In this document: positions 1-8,114 of the stretch, piece by piece
Numbering within the stretch: the stretch's first letter is position 1
Layout of the letters: the number at the start of each line of letters is the position of its first letter
From: DASQWC01 sp035640475
GTDB taxonomy: Bacteria > Actinomycetota > JAICYB01
Direction: 5' to 3'
Length of the DNA: 31,532 bases
Assembly (NCBI GenBank): GCA_035640475.1
Contig: DASQWC010000019.1
Location: 1-31,532, forward strand
Notes under the pieces: model-generated
The model's database searches: none
Seen by the model: only the letters and a program-made list of their open reading frames with translations
What the model was told of the DNA's origin: nothing
Made by a program: the position numbers and the translations under genes

Positions 1-172
1 CGCGAGCCGCGAGACCATCGCGGCGGGCGTTCTGCCCAATACGACGTCCACCCTTGCGTCGTGGATCACAGATCCACAGCAAAGCAAGCCGGGCGCGGCC
101 ATGCCCCCGAACGACCAGTTGACGGCCGAGGACATCGCGGCACTCGTCGCCTACCTCGAAGGCTTGCGATGA
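1..172 (+). CDS. coxB: Cytochrome c oxidase subunit II, C-terminal cytochrome c domain (5' truncated)
   Basis: Only the last 56 codons are in the window; reading begins at base 2 and ends at TGA 170-172. The visible tail contains SRETIAAGVLPN, then a KPGAAMPP segment and a final helix ending AALVAYLEGLR. This is the C-terminal end of a class I cytochrome c domain, where the Met of AMPP is the axial heme ligand. A cytochrome c domain fused to subunit II is the hallmark of caa3-type oxidases. The CXXCH motif and CuA site would lie upstream, outside the window. The stop overlaps the coxA start (ATGA), so the two are translationally coupled. The assignment rests on the tail and on the following coxA/coxC genes. 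Confidence 0.85.
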   Translation, partial: ASRETIAAGVLPNTTSTLASWITDPQQSKPGAAMPPNDQLTAEDIAALVAYLEGLR

Positions 173-2046
173 AGTCGCCGGTCGTCGACCGACTCACCAC
201 GACCTGGACCGAGGAGCCGGGACTCTTCGCTTGGATGTCGACGACGGATCACAAGCGGATCGGTAAGCGGTACCTGTACACGGCGCTGATCCTCTTCGTC
301 GCCGGCGGCATCGAGTCGCTGCTCATCCGGGCCCAGCTCTCACAGGCGAACCTCGAGCTCCTGGATCCCGAGGCGTACAACCAGCTGTTCTCCATGCACG
401 GCATTACGATGATCTTTCTCTTCGTGATCCCGGCCCTCTCAGGGTTCGGCAACTACTTCGTCCCGCTGCAGATCGGGACCCGTGACATGGCCTTCCCTCG
501 CCTCAACGCCTTCGGCTATTGGGTCTTCGCCTTCGGCGGCCTGTTCATGTACTCGTCCTTCCTGCTCGGGAAGGCACCCAACAACGGGTGGTTCAACTAT
601 GTCCCTCTCGGCGATGAGCGATTCACGCCGGGTGTCAACATCGACTTCTTCGCGCTGGGCATGATCTTCCTTGGAGTCTCCACGACTGCCGGAGCCATCA
701 ACTTCATCGTCACGATCCTCAAGCTCCGCGCACCGGGGATGTCCCTTAACCGGATGCCGATCTTCGTCTGGGGTGAGCTCGGGATGGCCTTGACCGCAGT
801 GTTCTCATTCCCGGCGGTCACCTTGGCTGCAGTACTGCTCGAGCTCGAGCGCGGGCTTGGTTTCCACTTCTTCGACGCCTCGAACGGCGGAGATCCCTTG
901 TTGTGGCAACACCTCTTTTGGATCTTCGGCCATCCGCTCGTGTACCTCATCATCCTTCCCGCGCTCGGGATCACCGCGACGGTGCTTCCCGCCTTCTGCA
1001 GACGCCCGATCGTCGGATACACCTACATCGTCCTGGGCGAGATGGGTGTTGCACTGCTCGGCTTCGGCGTGTGGGTTCACCACATGTTCTCCGTCGGACT
1101 GCCGCAGATCTCATTGAGCTTCATCTCGATCACGAGCTTCATGATCACGATCCCGTCGGGCATCGTCGTCCTGGCGTGGCTGTCGACGATCCTGGCCGGG
1201 CGGCCCGTTCTGAAGACGCCGATGCTGTTCACCCTCGGCTTCATCGTCATCTTCGTCATCGGCGGACTCTCGGGCGTGATGTTCGCCGCGATCCCCTTCG
1301 ATCAGGCACTCACCGACAGCTATTTCGTCGTCGCGCACTTCCACTACGTGATGGTGGGGGGAACGATGTTCCCGATCTTCGCGGCGATCTACTACTGGGC
1401 CCCCAAGATGAACGGCCGGCTGCTCTCGGAGAGCTGGGGCAAGCTCAGCTTCTGGCTGATGTTCGTGGGGTTCAACCTCGCGTTCTTCCCGATGCACATC
1501 ACCGGACTGCTGGGTCAGCCGCGCCGGACGTACACGTACGAGGCGGGGCTTGGGTGGGATCTGTGGAACCTCCTCGAAACCGTCGGTGCCGGTGTACTGA
1601 CTGTCGGGATCTTGATCACCTTCCTCGCGTGGTGGCGCGCACGCGAGCCGGCGCCCCCGAATCCGTGGAATGCCGAGACCCTCGAGTGGGCAACATCATC
1701 TCCCCCGCCGGCGTACAACTTCGCCGCGATCCCGACGGTGCGCAGCCGCGAGCCCGTTTGGGATCAACCGGACCTGCGCGACGGACGGCAACCCGTCGAT
1801 TCCGGTGGACGACCGCTCGAGGGCGGCCACGTCACGCTCGTCACGAGCCTTCTCGACGCCCGGCCTGAGGTCGTCGCGAAGATGCCGCACGCATCGTCGT
1901 GGCCACTGATCCTCACGCTCGCCCTGACGACGATCTTCACCGGTTTGCTCGCGCGCGCATCACCGATCGTCGTAGCGGGATCGATCGGCGCCATCATCGG
2001 CGTCATGGGGTGGCTCTGGCCACGAGGCCAGAGCCAGGAGACGTAG
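169..2046 (+). CDS. coxA: Cytochrome c oxidase subunit I (caa3-type), divergent proton-channel residues
   Basis: A 625-aa heme-copper oxidase subunit I, the catalytic O2-reducing membrane subunit. ATG 169 overlaps the coxB stop (ATGA); an in-frame GTG at 61 lies inside coxB and is rejected. Visible ligands are H77 (SMHGITM, low-spin heme), H255 and Y259 (GHPLVY, CuB and cross-link Tyr), H304/H305 (CuB), and H390/H392 (VAHFHYV, high-spin and low-spin heme). D106 in GTRDMAFPRLN matches the D-channel entrance. Oddities: the usual Glu of GHPEVY is Leu257, and the usual K-channel Lys of PTGIK is Val333 (PSGIV). After about residue 545 there is an extension of about 80 residues with two hydrophobic helices, beyond the 12-helix core. 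It sits in an operon with coxB, coxC and bcc genes. The family is certain; proton-pumping ability is not. Confidence 0.95.
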   Translation: MKSPVVDRLTTTWTEEPGLFAWMSTTDHKRIGKRYLYTALILFVAGGIESLLIRAQLSQANLELLDPEAYNQLFSMHGITMIFLFVIPALSGFGNYFVPLQIGTRDMAFPRLNAFGYWVFAFGGLFMYSSFLLGKAPNNGWFNYVPLGDERFTPGVNIDFFALGMIFLGVSTTAGAINFIVTILKLRAPGMSLNRMPIFVWGELGMALTAVFSFPAVTLAAVLLELERGLGFHFFDASNGGDPLLWQHLFWIFGHPLVYLIILPALGITATVLPAFCRRPIVGYTYIVLGEMGVALLGFGVWVHHMFSVGLPQISLSFISITSFMITIPSGIVVLAWLSTILAGRPVLKTPMLFTLGFIVIFVIGGLSGVMFAAIPFDQALTDSYFVVAHFHYVMVGGTMFPIFAAIYYWAPKMNGRLLSESWGKLSFWLMFVGFNLAFFPMHITGLLGQPRRTYTYEAGLGWDLWNLLETVGAGVLTVGILITFLAWWRAREPAPPNPWNAETLEWATSSPPPAYNFAAIPTVRSREPVWDQPDLRDGRQPVDSGGRPLEGGHVTLVTSLLDARPEVVAKMPHASSWPLILTLALTTIFTGLLARASPIVVAGSIGAIIGVMGWLWPRGQSQET

Positions 2047-2679
2047 ATGACCGACGTCGCGCTGACCCGCACGAATACCGGCATTCCCGGTGAGCGCCTC
2101 CCCGAGCACGCGTCCGGAGCCCGGTCGCTCGGGTGGTGGGGCATGGTTCTTCTCATCGCGACGGAGGCGACGCTGTTCGGACTGCTCATCGCGACGTACT
2201 TCTACCTGCGCTTCCGGTCTGGCCCGGTGTGGCCCCCGGACGGCATCCCCAAGCCCGAGCTTCAGCTGGTGCTGGTGATGACCGCGATCCTGTGGTCGTC
2301 GTCGCTGCCCGTCCACCTCGCCGACCGCGCGATCCGCAAAGGAGGACAAGGGATGCTGCGCGCGGGCTTGCTCATCGGATCCGTCCTCGGCTTTGCCTTC
2401 ATTGCGCTCCAGTTCGGCATGGAGTACCCGCATGCCCTCGAGGAGTTCACACCATCGAGCTCGGTGTACGGTTCGCTCTTCTTCACGATCACCGGATTCC
2501 ACGGCGCTCACGTGATCGTCGGACTCGCCATGAGCGCGTGGACGCAGGTGCGTGCGTGGTCGGGCGCGTTCGACGAGCACCGGCATGTGACTGTGCAGAA
2601 CTTCGCGATGTATTGGCACTTCGTCGATGTGGTGTGGTTGTTCGTCCTGGCGACCATCTATCTCTCGCCCCATCTATGA
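2047..2679 (+). CDS. coxC: Cytochrome c oxidase subunit III
   Basis: A 210-aa integral membrane subunit III. It lacks redox centres and, in this family, stabilises the subunit I core. The ATG directly follows the coxA stop (TAGATG). Recognisable blocks are an N-terminal LGWWGMVLLIATEATLFG helix, a central FHGAHVIVGL segment (residues about 150-160), and the C-terminal YWHFVDVVWLFVLATIYL helix that ends subunit III proteins. About five hydrophobic helices are visible, which fits the shorter five-helix form seen when the first two helices are absent. In this operon the coxA C-terminal extension adds two helices and may compensate for them; that is inference. The stop overlaps the next start by ATGA. 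Confidence 0.93.
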   Translation: MTDVALTRTNTGIPGERLPEHASGARSLGWWGMVLLIATEATLFGLLIATYFYLRFRSGPVWPPDGIPKPELQLVLVMTAILWSSSLPVHLADRAIRKGGQGMLRAGLLIGSVLGFAFIALQFGMEYPHALEEFTPSSSVYGSLFFTITGFHGAHVIVGLAMSAWTQVRAWSGAFDEHRHVTVQNFAMYWHFVDVVWLFVLATIYLSPHL

Positions 2680-3089
2680 ACCCAACGACGGACGTCGAGC
2701 AGATCTCCGCAGCCGAGGGTCGCGGGACGATCGCGCTCTGGTTCGGCATCCTCGGAGCGCCGGTCGCGTGGGCGACACAGTTCACGGCGAACTACCTGCT
2801 CGAGGAGTGGCTCACATGCGCTCCGGCCTCATCGACACCCGGCTCGCTGTGGGGCATCGGCATCGAGCGCTGGGTGGTTGCGATCACGACGGCGCTGCTC
2901 GTTGTCGCTATCGCGAGCCTGCTCGTTTCGCTTTCTTGTTACCGGCGGCTCACCGACGACACTACCGTCGGGGGCCGGGCACGGTGGATGGCCATCGCCG
3001 GCGTCATCAACAGCGCGATCTTCATCGTCCCTATCACGATGAGCTACGCGTCACCGCTCATCCTCTCGGCGTGCAGGTCGTCGTCGTGA
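2676..3089 (+). CDS. Small three-helix membrane protein of the cox-qcr operon, function unknown
   Basis: A 137-aa protein, not recognised. ATG 2676 overlaps the coxC stop (ATGA), and its own TGA overlaps the next start (GTGA), so it is embedded in the operon. Three hydrophobic stretches are visible: about residues 16-38 (ALWFGILGAPVAWATQF), 65-88, and 105-128 (WMAIAGVINSAIFIVPITM). Between helices 1 and 2 is a short loop with one Cys (EEWLTCAP), and there are further single Cys residues at the end of helix 2 and near the C-terminus. The position between subunit III and the CtaG-like assembly factor suggests an accessory or assembly subunit of the oxidase, but only by context. It could also be an oxidase subunit IV analogue. 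Confidence 0.8.
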   Translation: MNPTTDVEQISAAEGRGTIALWFGILGAPVAWATQFTANYLLEEWLTCAPASSTPGSLWGIGIERWVVAITTALLVVAIASLLVSLSCYRRLTDDTTVGGRARWMAIAGVINSAIFIVPITMSYASPLILSACRSSS

Positions 3090-3928
3090 CGCTTGCCCAC
3101 GGGACCATGCCGGCGGTCGATCCGAGATCCACCTTCGTTGTGGTGCTCGTCGCCTCAGCCGGCGTTGCGTACGCGGTCCTGACCGTGCGCACGCGGTCGG
3201 GCATCGGGATCCCTTCCACAGGCAGAGTGGTCGCGTTCTTCGGCGGACTCGCCGCGGTCGCCGTGGTGGACGTACCGCTGGTCGCGCACGCTGCATCCGA
3301 GCGGCTCTCCGCACACATGGCGCAGCACCTGCTGTTGTGGATCGTTGCGCCGGCGCTGCTCGTCATGGGACGGCCCGGCACGGTCGTGATGATCGGCCTG
3401 CCGCTGCCGCTCAGGCGGCGCGCACACCGGATTGCTCTGTCACTCCGCCCGATCACATCCCTCGCGACGCACCCAGCCGTCGTCCTCGTCGTCTCCGCGG
3501 GGGTGATATGGGCATGGCACATGCCACGTGCGTACCAGGCTGCGATCAACGACGGGTGGCTGCACGCCGTTGAGCACGTCACGTTCCTCGGCACGGCGAT
3601 CCTGTTGTGGTCGGTCCTCGCCGGATACGCAGCGCACAGGCGACGGCGAAGGCCGGCCGTGTTTGGTGTCGCGTTCGCAACGATGGTGCACAGCGGCTGG
3701 CTCGGACTGGTCCTCAGCTTCGCCGACAACGTTCTCTACCCGGTGTACGCGAGCGAGCCCGGCGCCTTGGCCGACCAGCAGCTCGCGGGTGTCCTGATGT
3801 GGATCCCGATGGCCCTCGTTTACTCCGCTGTGGCCGCCGCGCTCTTCTTCCGTTGGCTCTCCGACATGGACCGCCGCGTCTCGGCAAACATCGATCGCCC
3901 GGCAGTGCTCTCCGGTGACGGCCGATGA
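3086..3928 (+). CDS. ctaG: Caa3-type cytochrome oxidase assembly factor, CtaG family
   Basis: A 280-aa polytopic membrane protein of the caa3_CtaG family, which is needed for assembly or copper insertion of caa3 oxidases in Bacillus. GTG 3086 forms a GTGA overlap with the preceding stop; ATG 3107 is an alternative start seven codons downstream. Family-typical features are the HMAQHLLLWIVAPALLVMG block (H77, H81), then WAWHMPRAYQAAINDGWLH and AVEHVTFLGTAILLW (H145, H160, H164), and a late MVHSGWLGLVLSFAD helix. Around seven membrane helices can be counted. The C-terminus is short and charged. The stop overlaps qcrC (ATGA). This is not the unrelated Cox11-type protein also called CtaG in proteobacteria. 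Confidence 0.85.
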   Translation: MTLAHGTMPAVDPRSTFVVVLVASAGVAYAVLTVRTRSGIGIPSTGRVVAFFGGLAAVAVVDVPLVAHAASERLSAHMAQHLLLWIVAPALLVMGRPGTVVMIGLPLPLRRRAHRIALSLRPITSLATHPAVVLVVSAGVIWAWHMPRAYQAAINDGWLHAVEHVTFLGTAILLWSVLAGYAAHRRRRRPAVFGVAFATMVHSGWLGLVLSFADNVLYPVYASEPGALADQQLAGVLMWIPMALVYSAVAAALFFRWLSDMDRRVSANIDRPAVLSGDGR

Positions 3929-4722
3929 AGCGTGCAAGGATCTGCTTTGCAGCGCTGCCGCTCTTGTTTCTCGCGAGCTGCGGGTATTTCGATCGTGAAC
4001 CCGCACCCTATCGCCCTCCGCAGGAGGCCGTCTCGGAACGAGACGATCTCGGTGCCAGCATCTACAAGCGGGATTGCGCCTGGTGCCACGGTGACTCGGG
4101 CCGGGGCACCGGTTATGGGCCGGAGATCCACAGTGGACAGAACGGACCCGCTCTCGCGGACTTCGTGCTGCGTACGGGTCGCATGCCGTTGCGGTCGCCG
4201 AACGAGCAGATGCGTCGCCGCCCACCCTTCTACACCCAGGAGGAGATCGATGCCGTCGTCGACTACGTCTCGACGTTCGCACCAGACGGTCCCGCGATCC
4301 CCTCCCCTCGGCCCGAGGAGGCGGATCTCGCTCGGGGAGCCGAACTCTACCTGTCCAACTGCGCCGCGTGTCACTCGACGACGGGCATAGGCGGGGCACT
4401 CACGCAAGGATCGTTCCCCGGCCCGATCCGCAGAAGGACGGGCGTGATCGCACCTGATCTCACAGCGTCATCAGCGATCGAGATCGCCGAAGCCACCCGC
4501 ACAGGGCCGGGGGCGATGCCCGTGTTCAATCGCGGCGTCCTCAGCGATCGTGAAGTCGATGCGATCGTCCGTTACGTGCAGTACCTCCAAGACCCCGACG
4601 ACTCCGGCGGTGCTGCGATCGGCCGGGTCGGGCCGGTGGCCGAAGGAGCCGTCGGCTGGATCATCGGCCTCGGGCTGCTGCTCGGCGTGTCGGTGTGGAT
4701 CGGCTCGAGGACGCACCGATGA
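3925..4722 (+). CDS. qcrC: Diheme cytochrome c lipoprotein, QcrC-type subunit of the bcc complex
   Basis: A 265-aa protein with two class I cytochrome c domains. Signal peptide residues 1-18 end in a lipobox, LASC, with C19 the predicted lipidated residue. Heme c sites are CAWCH (51-55) with Met88 in GRMPL, and CAACH (146-150) with Met198 in GAMPV. A C-terminal helix (about 241-259) anchors the protein. In Actinobacteria the diheme QcrC replaces cytochrome c1 plus soluble cytochrome c, passing electrons from the Rieske protein to CuA of the oxidase. ATG 3925 overlaps the ctaG stop (ATGA), and the gene ends in ATGA with qcrA. Mycobacterial QcrC has an uncleaved anchor, so the lipobox here is a variation. 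Confidence 0.9.
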   Translation: MKRARICFAALPLLFLASCGYFDREPAPYRPPQEAVSERDDLGASIYKRDCAWCHGDSGRGTGYGPEIHSGQNGPALADFVLRTGRMPLRSPNEQMRRRPPFYTQEEIDAVVDYVSTFAPDGPAIPSPRPEEADLARGAELYLSNCAACHSTTGIGGALTQGSFPGPIRRRTGVIAPDLTASSAIEIAEATRTGPGAMPVFNRGVLSDREVDAIVRYVQYLQDPDDSGGAAIGRVGPVAEGAVGWIIGLGLLLGVSVWIGSRTHR

Positions 4723-5564
4723 CACGACGTCGCGCTCCCGCGCGCTGGATCGCGATCGCGCTCGTCGCGAGCACCGCCGCATCCATCGCTCTCGCCGCCG
4801 TCTACGCGCTCGGCGGTCAACCCCAGTTCGAAGGCGCACTCCTCGGCGTTGCCCTGGGCGGGATCGCGCTCGCGCTCATCGGTTGGGCTCACGCCTATCT
4901 TCCGCACGGCCCCTTCGAGGAAGAGCGGGAGGAGATGTCGCGGCCGGCTGCCACTGCCGAAGCGGAGGTCGCGTTCCAGTCGGGAGCGGCAGAGATCGAA
5001 CGTCGCGGTTTCCTCGTCCGGCTCGGCGTCGCGGCCGCCGCAGCGCTGGGCGTCGCCGCCGTGTTCCCCATCCGTTCCCTCGGCACACGCCCGGGACGTT
5101 CGCTGTACCGAACGGAGTGGGGGCCGGGAGTCCGACTGGTCACCGCGGATGGAGAGGCGATCCGCGCGGACGACGTGGACGTCCACGCCTTCCTCACCGT
5201 CTTCCCGGACGGACATACCGATGCAGCGGACTCACAGACGGTGCTGATCCGGCTCCCGGAAGACATATTGACGCCGATCCCTGGACGCGAGACGTGGTCG
5301 CCCCAGGGCTTCGTCGCGTTCTCCAAGATCTGCACACACGCCGGCTGCCCGGTCGGTCTGTACGCGGCACAAACGCGGGAGCTCTTCTGTCCGTGTCACC
5401 AGTCCGTGTTCGACGTTCAGCGCGCGGCGCGACCGATGGCCGGACCGGCCACGCGAGCGCTTCCACAACTTCCGTTGGCCATCGATGACGAGGGCTTCCT
5501 CATCGCGGGCGGCGATTTTCCCGAGCCGGTCGGTCCGGGCTTCTGGGCCAGACCGAAGGGCTAG
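4719..5564 (+). CDS. qcrA: Rieske iron-sulfur protein of the cytochrome bcc complex
   Basis: A 281-aa Rieske protein that takes electrons from quinol at the Qo site and passes them to the diheme cytochrome c. ATG 4719 overlaps the qcrC stop. The [2Fe-2S] site is visible as CTHAGC (C205, H207, C210) and CPCH (C224, C226, H227); C205, H207, C224 and H227 are the cluster ligands, and C210-C226 the expected disulfide. There are two N-terminal hydrophobic helices (about 10-31 and 39-60) and a third (about 99-118) preceded by ERRGFLVRLG, a twin-arginine-like motif. This three-helix layout with a Tat-inserted last helix is the actinobacterial QcrA pattern and supports the host assignment. Confidence 0.93.
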   Translation: MTRRRAPARWIAIALVASTAASIALAAVYALGGQPQFEGALLGVALGGIALALIGWAHAYLPHGPFEEEREEMSRPAATAEAEVAFQSGAAEIERRGFLVRLGVAAAAALGVAAVFPIRSLGTRPGRSLYRTEWGPGVRLVTADGEAIRADDVDVHAFLTVFPDGHTDAADSQTVLIRLPEDILTPIPGRETWSPQGFVAFSKICTHAGCPVGLYAAQTRELFCPCHQSVFDVQRAARPMAGPATRALPQLPLAIDDEGFLIAGGDFPEPVGPGFWARPKG

Positions 5565-5566
5565 CT

Positions 5567-6961
5567 GTGCTCAAGCGGATCGCTCGATGGATCGACGATC
5601 GCCTCGGGACATCACGCTTCGTCACGGAGACGCTACACAAGATCTTCCCCGACCACTGGTCGTTCCTCTTGGGTGAGATCGCGCTCTACTGCTTCGTCGT
5701 CCTCGTGCTGACCGGCGTCTTCCTCGCGCTCTTTTTCAACGCGAGCCTCACCGAGCAGATGTATCAGGGACCGTACGCGCCCCTGCACGGCGTCGAGGTA
5801 TCGGACGCGTACAGGTCGGTGCTGGAGATCAGCTTCGAAGTGCGAGCTGGTTTGGTCATGCGCCAGATCCACCACTGGGCGGCGATCGTCTTCCTCGCCG
5901 CGATCGTGCTGCACGTCTGTCGCAATTTCTTCACCGCCGCGTTCCGTAAACCTCGAGAGATCAACTGGGTCGTGGGCGTCACGCTCCTCGTCCTGGCGAT
6001 GTTCAACGGCTTCACGGGTTATTCGCTGCCCGACGACCTGCTGTCGGGAACGGGCTTGCGCATCATGTACTCGATCGCCCTGTCCATACCACTGATCGGA
6101 ACGTGGGTCGCCTTCCTCGTGTTCGGTGGAGAGTTCCCATCCGACGTCATCATCGGCAGGCTCTTCGTCGCACACGTGATGATCGTTCCTGCGCTCCTCG
6201 CCGGTCTGATTGGGCTGCACCTCGCGATCATCTGGCGTCAGAAGCACACGCAATTCCCCGGCGCCCGGGAGCGCGAGGACAACGTTGTCGGACCAAGGCT
6301 CTGGCCGACCTACGCATTCAAATCCGTGGGATTGTTCTTTGCCGTCTTCGCCGTGTTGGCGGCGCTCGGCGGGCTCGTACAGATCAATCCGGTGTGGCTC
6401 TACGGACCTTTTCGTCCGGAGCAGGTGACCTCCCCAGCACAGCCCGACTGGTACCTCGGATGGCTGGAAGGCGCGCTGCGCCTCTTCCCGGCTTGGGAGA
6501 TCCGCGCCTTCGGCTACGAGATCCCGAACCCGTTCTTCCCTGCGATCCTTCTGCCGGGTGTGACCTTCGGCGTGCTCTACGCATGGCCGTTCATCGAAGC
6601 ATGGTGGACGAAGGACCGGGAACCGCACCATCTGCTCGAACGCCCGCGCGACAACCCGACTCGTACTGCGATCGGCGCAGCCGCACTGTCGTTCTATACC
6701 GTCTTGTTCTTCGCGGCTTCGAACGATCTGCTGGCCAAGTGGCTCTCGGCTCCGGTGCTGAACATCACGTGGGGGTTCCGGATCGCCACACTTGTGGTGC
6801 CACCGATCGTCGGCATCGTTGCTTACCGCGCTGCCGCGGTCGCCGGCCACTCGAATGAAGACAGTCATCCGCACGGTCGGCTGACCCCGCTCTTCCTTCC
6901 GTTGGCGGCGGTCATCGCGATCGTCCGGTGGATCCGGCGCTCGCGAACACGAGGCAGGTAA
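5567..6961 (+). CDS. qcrB: Cytochrome b subunit of the bcc complex
   Basis: A 464-aa di-heme cytochrome b, the quinol-oxidising membrane core. The start is GTG 5567, two bases after the qcrA stop. Heme b ligand His pairs are visible in helix B (RQIHHWA, H102 or H103, with H116 in IVLHVCRN) and helix D (H203 in VAHVMIV and H218 in GLHLAII). The Qo motif appears as PDWY (about residues 294-297, in PDWYLGWLEGALRLFPAWE) rather than PEWY, as commonly seen in Actinobacteria. N-terminal cytochrome b and subunit IV parts are fused, with further helices at the C-terminus. It ends the respiratory operon. A weak hairpin follows, before a convergent gene. Confidence 0.95.
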   Translation: MLKRIARWIDDRLGTSRFVTETLHKIFPDHWSFLLGEIALYCFVVLVLTGVFLALFFNASLTEQMYQGPYAPLHGVEVSDAYRSVLEISFEVRAGLVMRQIHHWAAIVFLAAIVLHVCRNFFTAAFRKPREINWVVGVTLLVLAMFNGFTGYSLPDDLLSGTGLRIMYSIALSIPLIGTWVAFLVFGGEFPSDVIIGRLFVAHVMIVPALLAGLIGLHLAIIWRQKHTQFPGAREREDNVVGPRLWPTYAFKSVGLFFAVFAVLAALGGLVQINPVWLYGPFRPEQVTSPAQPDWYLGWLEGALRLFPAWEIRAFGYEIPNPFFPAILLPGVTFGVLYAWPFIEAWWTKDREPHHLLERPRDNPTRTAIGAAALSFYTVLFFAASNDLLAKWLSAPVLNITWGFRIATLVVPPIVGIVAYRAAAVAGHSNEDSHPHGRLTPLFLPLAAVIAIVRWIRRSRTRGR

Positions 6962-6992
6962 TACGGGTAGCGGAGAATGCAGGTTGAGCAGC

Positions 6993-7007
6993 AGCCCTAC
7001 GAGGGCT
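6993..7007. terminator. Short hairpin between convergent qcrB and methyltransferase genes
   Basis: AGCCCT (6993-6998) and AGGGCT (7002-7007) form a perfect 6-bp stem with a 3-base loop, 32 bases after the qcrB stop and overlapping the stop codon of the minus-strand methyltransferase. There is no clear T-run on either side, so an intrinsic terminator is only weakly supported. Confidence 0.25.
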
Positions 7008-7815
7008 ACTTCAGGGCGGTAAGCGTTGTCATGGTCACTTCGCCCGCCATGCCCCCGTTCTTCACGAACTCCCGGCATCGCGCGGCGTAGTCGTTCGTGA
7101 GCGCTGCCCGGCGTTGGTCGTCGACCTCCGAGAGGAAGGCCGCGAGGGGCGTGCTGTTGATGTACTGCCAGAGGAAGTCTTGTGGGCGCGGTAGCTCGAG
7201 ATGCTTGGGGGCCGACTGCGCGTGTGCCTCGTTGAAGCCGGCTGCCGTCGCGAGGCGCTGGATCTCGTCGGGATCGTGCAGCGAGAACACGAGGTGAACG
7301 AATCCCGCGACGTCGGGGCCGATGTGCTCCGTCAAGCTCTCCGCCATAGCCTCAAGCGGCGGCGGAGTGGGTCCGGGGAGGTTGGCGACCAGGCGGCCAT
7401 TACGCACGAGGACCCGTCGAATCTCCCCGAGCGCCGCCTCCTTGTCGGAGAAGAACTGAAGACCCATTCCGCACAGGGCGACGTCGAAACTCTGGTCTGG
7501 GAGGGGGATCGCCTCGGCCGGAGCTTCGTACCAGTCGACCGGCGGCTTAGGTGACGCGGCTTGTCGAGCGACGGCGAGCATCCCGGGGTTGGGGTCGAGG
7601 CCCGCAACGGTTCCCTCCGAGCCGACCCGCTCCTGGGCGAGTCGCGTGACGATCCCGGTCCCGCACGCAACGTCGAGGACGCGTTCTCCCGGACGAATGG
7701 CGGCGGCGTCCACGAGGTCGTCCGCGACGGGGGCCCCGATGGCGGGGACGAAGTAGCGCTCATAGTTCTCCGCTGCGTTCTGCGCGTAACCCCGCCCGTA
7801 CGCCGGCTGCGACAT
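7006..7815 (-). CDS. SAM-dependent methyltransferase (UbiE/COQ5-like, class I)
   Basis: A 269-aa class I methyltransferase. The ATG at 7815 is chosen because a strong GGAGGAGG lies just upstream of it; an upstream in-frame ATG at 7839 would put that site inside the gene. Motif I is VLDVACGTG (about 47-55), the acidic residue ending strand 2 is D74 (AGLDPNPGML), and post-motif IV is FDVALCGMGLQFF (about 110-122). The fold pattern EIRRVLVRNGRLVANL resembles UbiE and related methyltransferases. The substrate cannot be told. It lies alone, convergent with the respiratory operon. A quinone-methylation role is possible given its neighbours, but neighbourhood alone is weak evidence, since it is on the opposite strand. 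Confidence 0.85.
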   Translation of the reverse strand: MSQPAYGRGYAQNAAENYERYFVPAIGAPVADDLVDAAAIRPGERVLDVACGTGIVTRLAQERVGSEGTVAGLDPNPGMLAVARQAASPKPPVDWYEAPAEAIPLPDQSFDVALCGMGLQFFSDKEAALGEIRRVLVRNGRLVANLPGPTPPPLEAMAESLTEHIGPDVAGFVHLVFSLHDPDEIQRLATAAGFNEAHAQSAPKHLELPRPQDFLWQYINSTPLAAFLSEVDDQRRAALTNDYAARCREFVKNGGMAGEVTMTTLTALK

Positions 7816-8114
7816 GTGGGGCCTCCTCCGGTTGCTCATCGGGAGGTCCCTGTCCGGGCTTGCCGGCCGAATCGGGCCCCCCGCGACAAGATCCAACCTA
7901 GAGGAGCTCGGCCTCAATGTTCATCGTCTGGTGTGGAGAATGCGTCACATTTGCGTCACGAACTTCGGTCGCCGCTTCTGCGTGCCGCCACGTCCGCCTC
8001 ATGCCACAGAAATCCATAGATGCCGGTCGTTGCCAGTCGGCCGGACACCGCGGACGCAGTTGCAACGAGTAACCGCAGGGACACCCAGTCGCCGGCTTGG
8101 GAGTAGGCTCGAGC
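7816..8114. other. Divergent intergenic region
   Basis: 299 bases between the start of the methyltransferase (minus) and the start of the next gene (plus). It holds the methyltransferase ribosome binding site (about 7822-7829) and a tandem 8-bp repeat at 7941-7959. No convincing coding frame, RNA gene or terminator was seen. It must carry both divergent promoters. Confidence 0.6.
7941..7959. repeat. Tandem TGCGTCAC direct repeat, possible regulator half-sites
   Basis: TGCGTCAC occurs at 7941-7948 and again at 7952-7959, so the two copies are 11 bases apart, one helical turn. They sit in the middle of a divergent promoter region. Two same-face direct repeats suit a dimeric or tandem-binding regulator, but no regulator is identified. 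Confidence 0.4.

Noticed and set aside
61..168. Upstream extension of coxA from GTG 61
   Set aside because: It lies wholly inside the coxB reading frame and encodes an Arg/Gly-rich stretch; ATG 169 overlaps the coxB stop and begins at conserved sequence.
903..1868. Open frame on the plus strand inside coxA
   Set aside because: Arg/His-rich shadow in another frame of a well-defined oxidase subunit.
5633..7078. Long open frame on the minus strand opposite qcrB
   Set aside because: It is rich in Arg, Glu, Asp and His with no domain, the typical antisense product of a GC-rich membrane-protein gene; qcrB on the plus strand is unmistakable.
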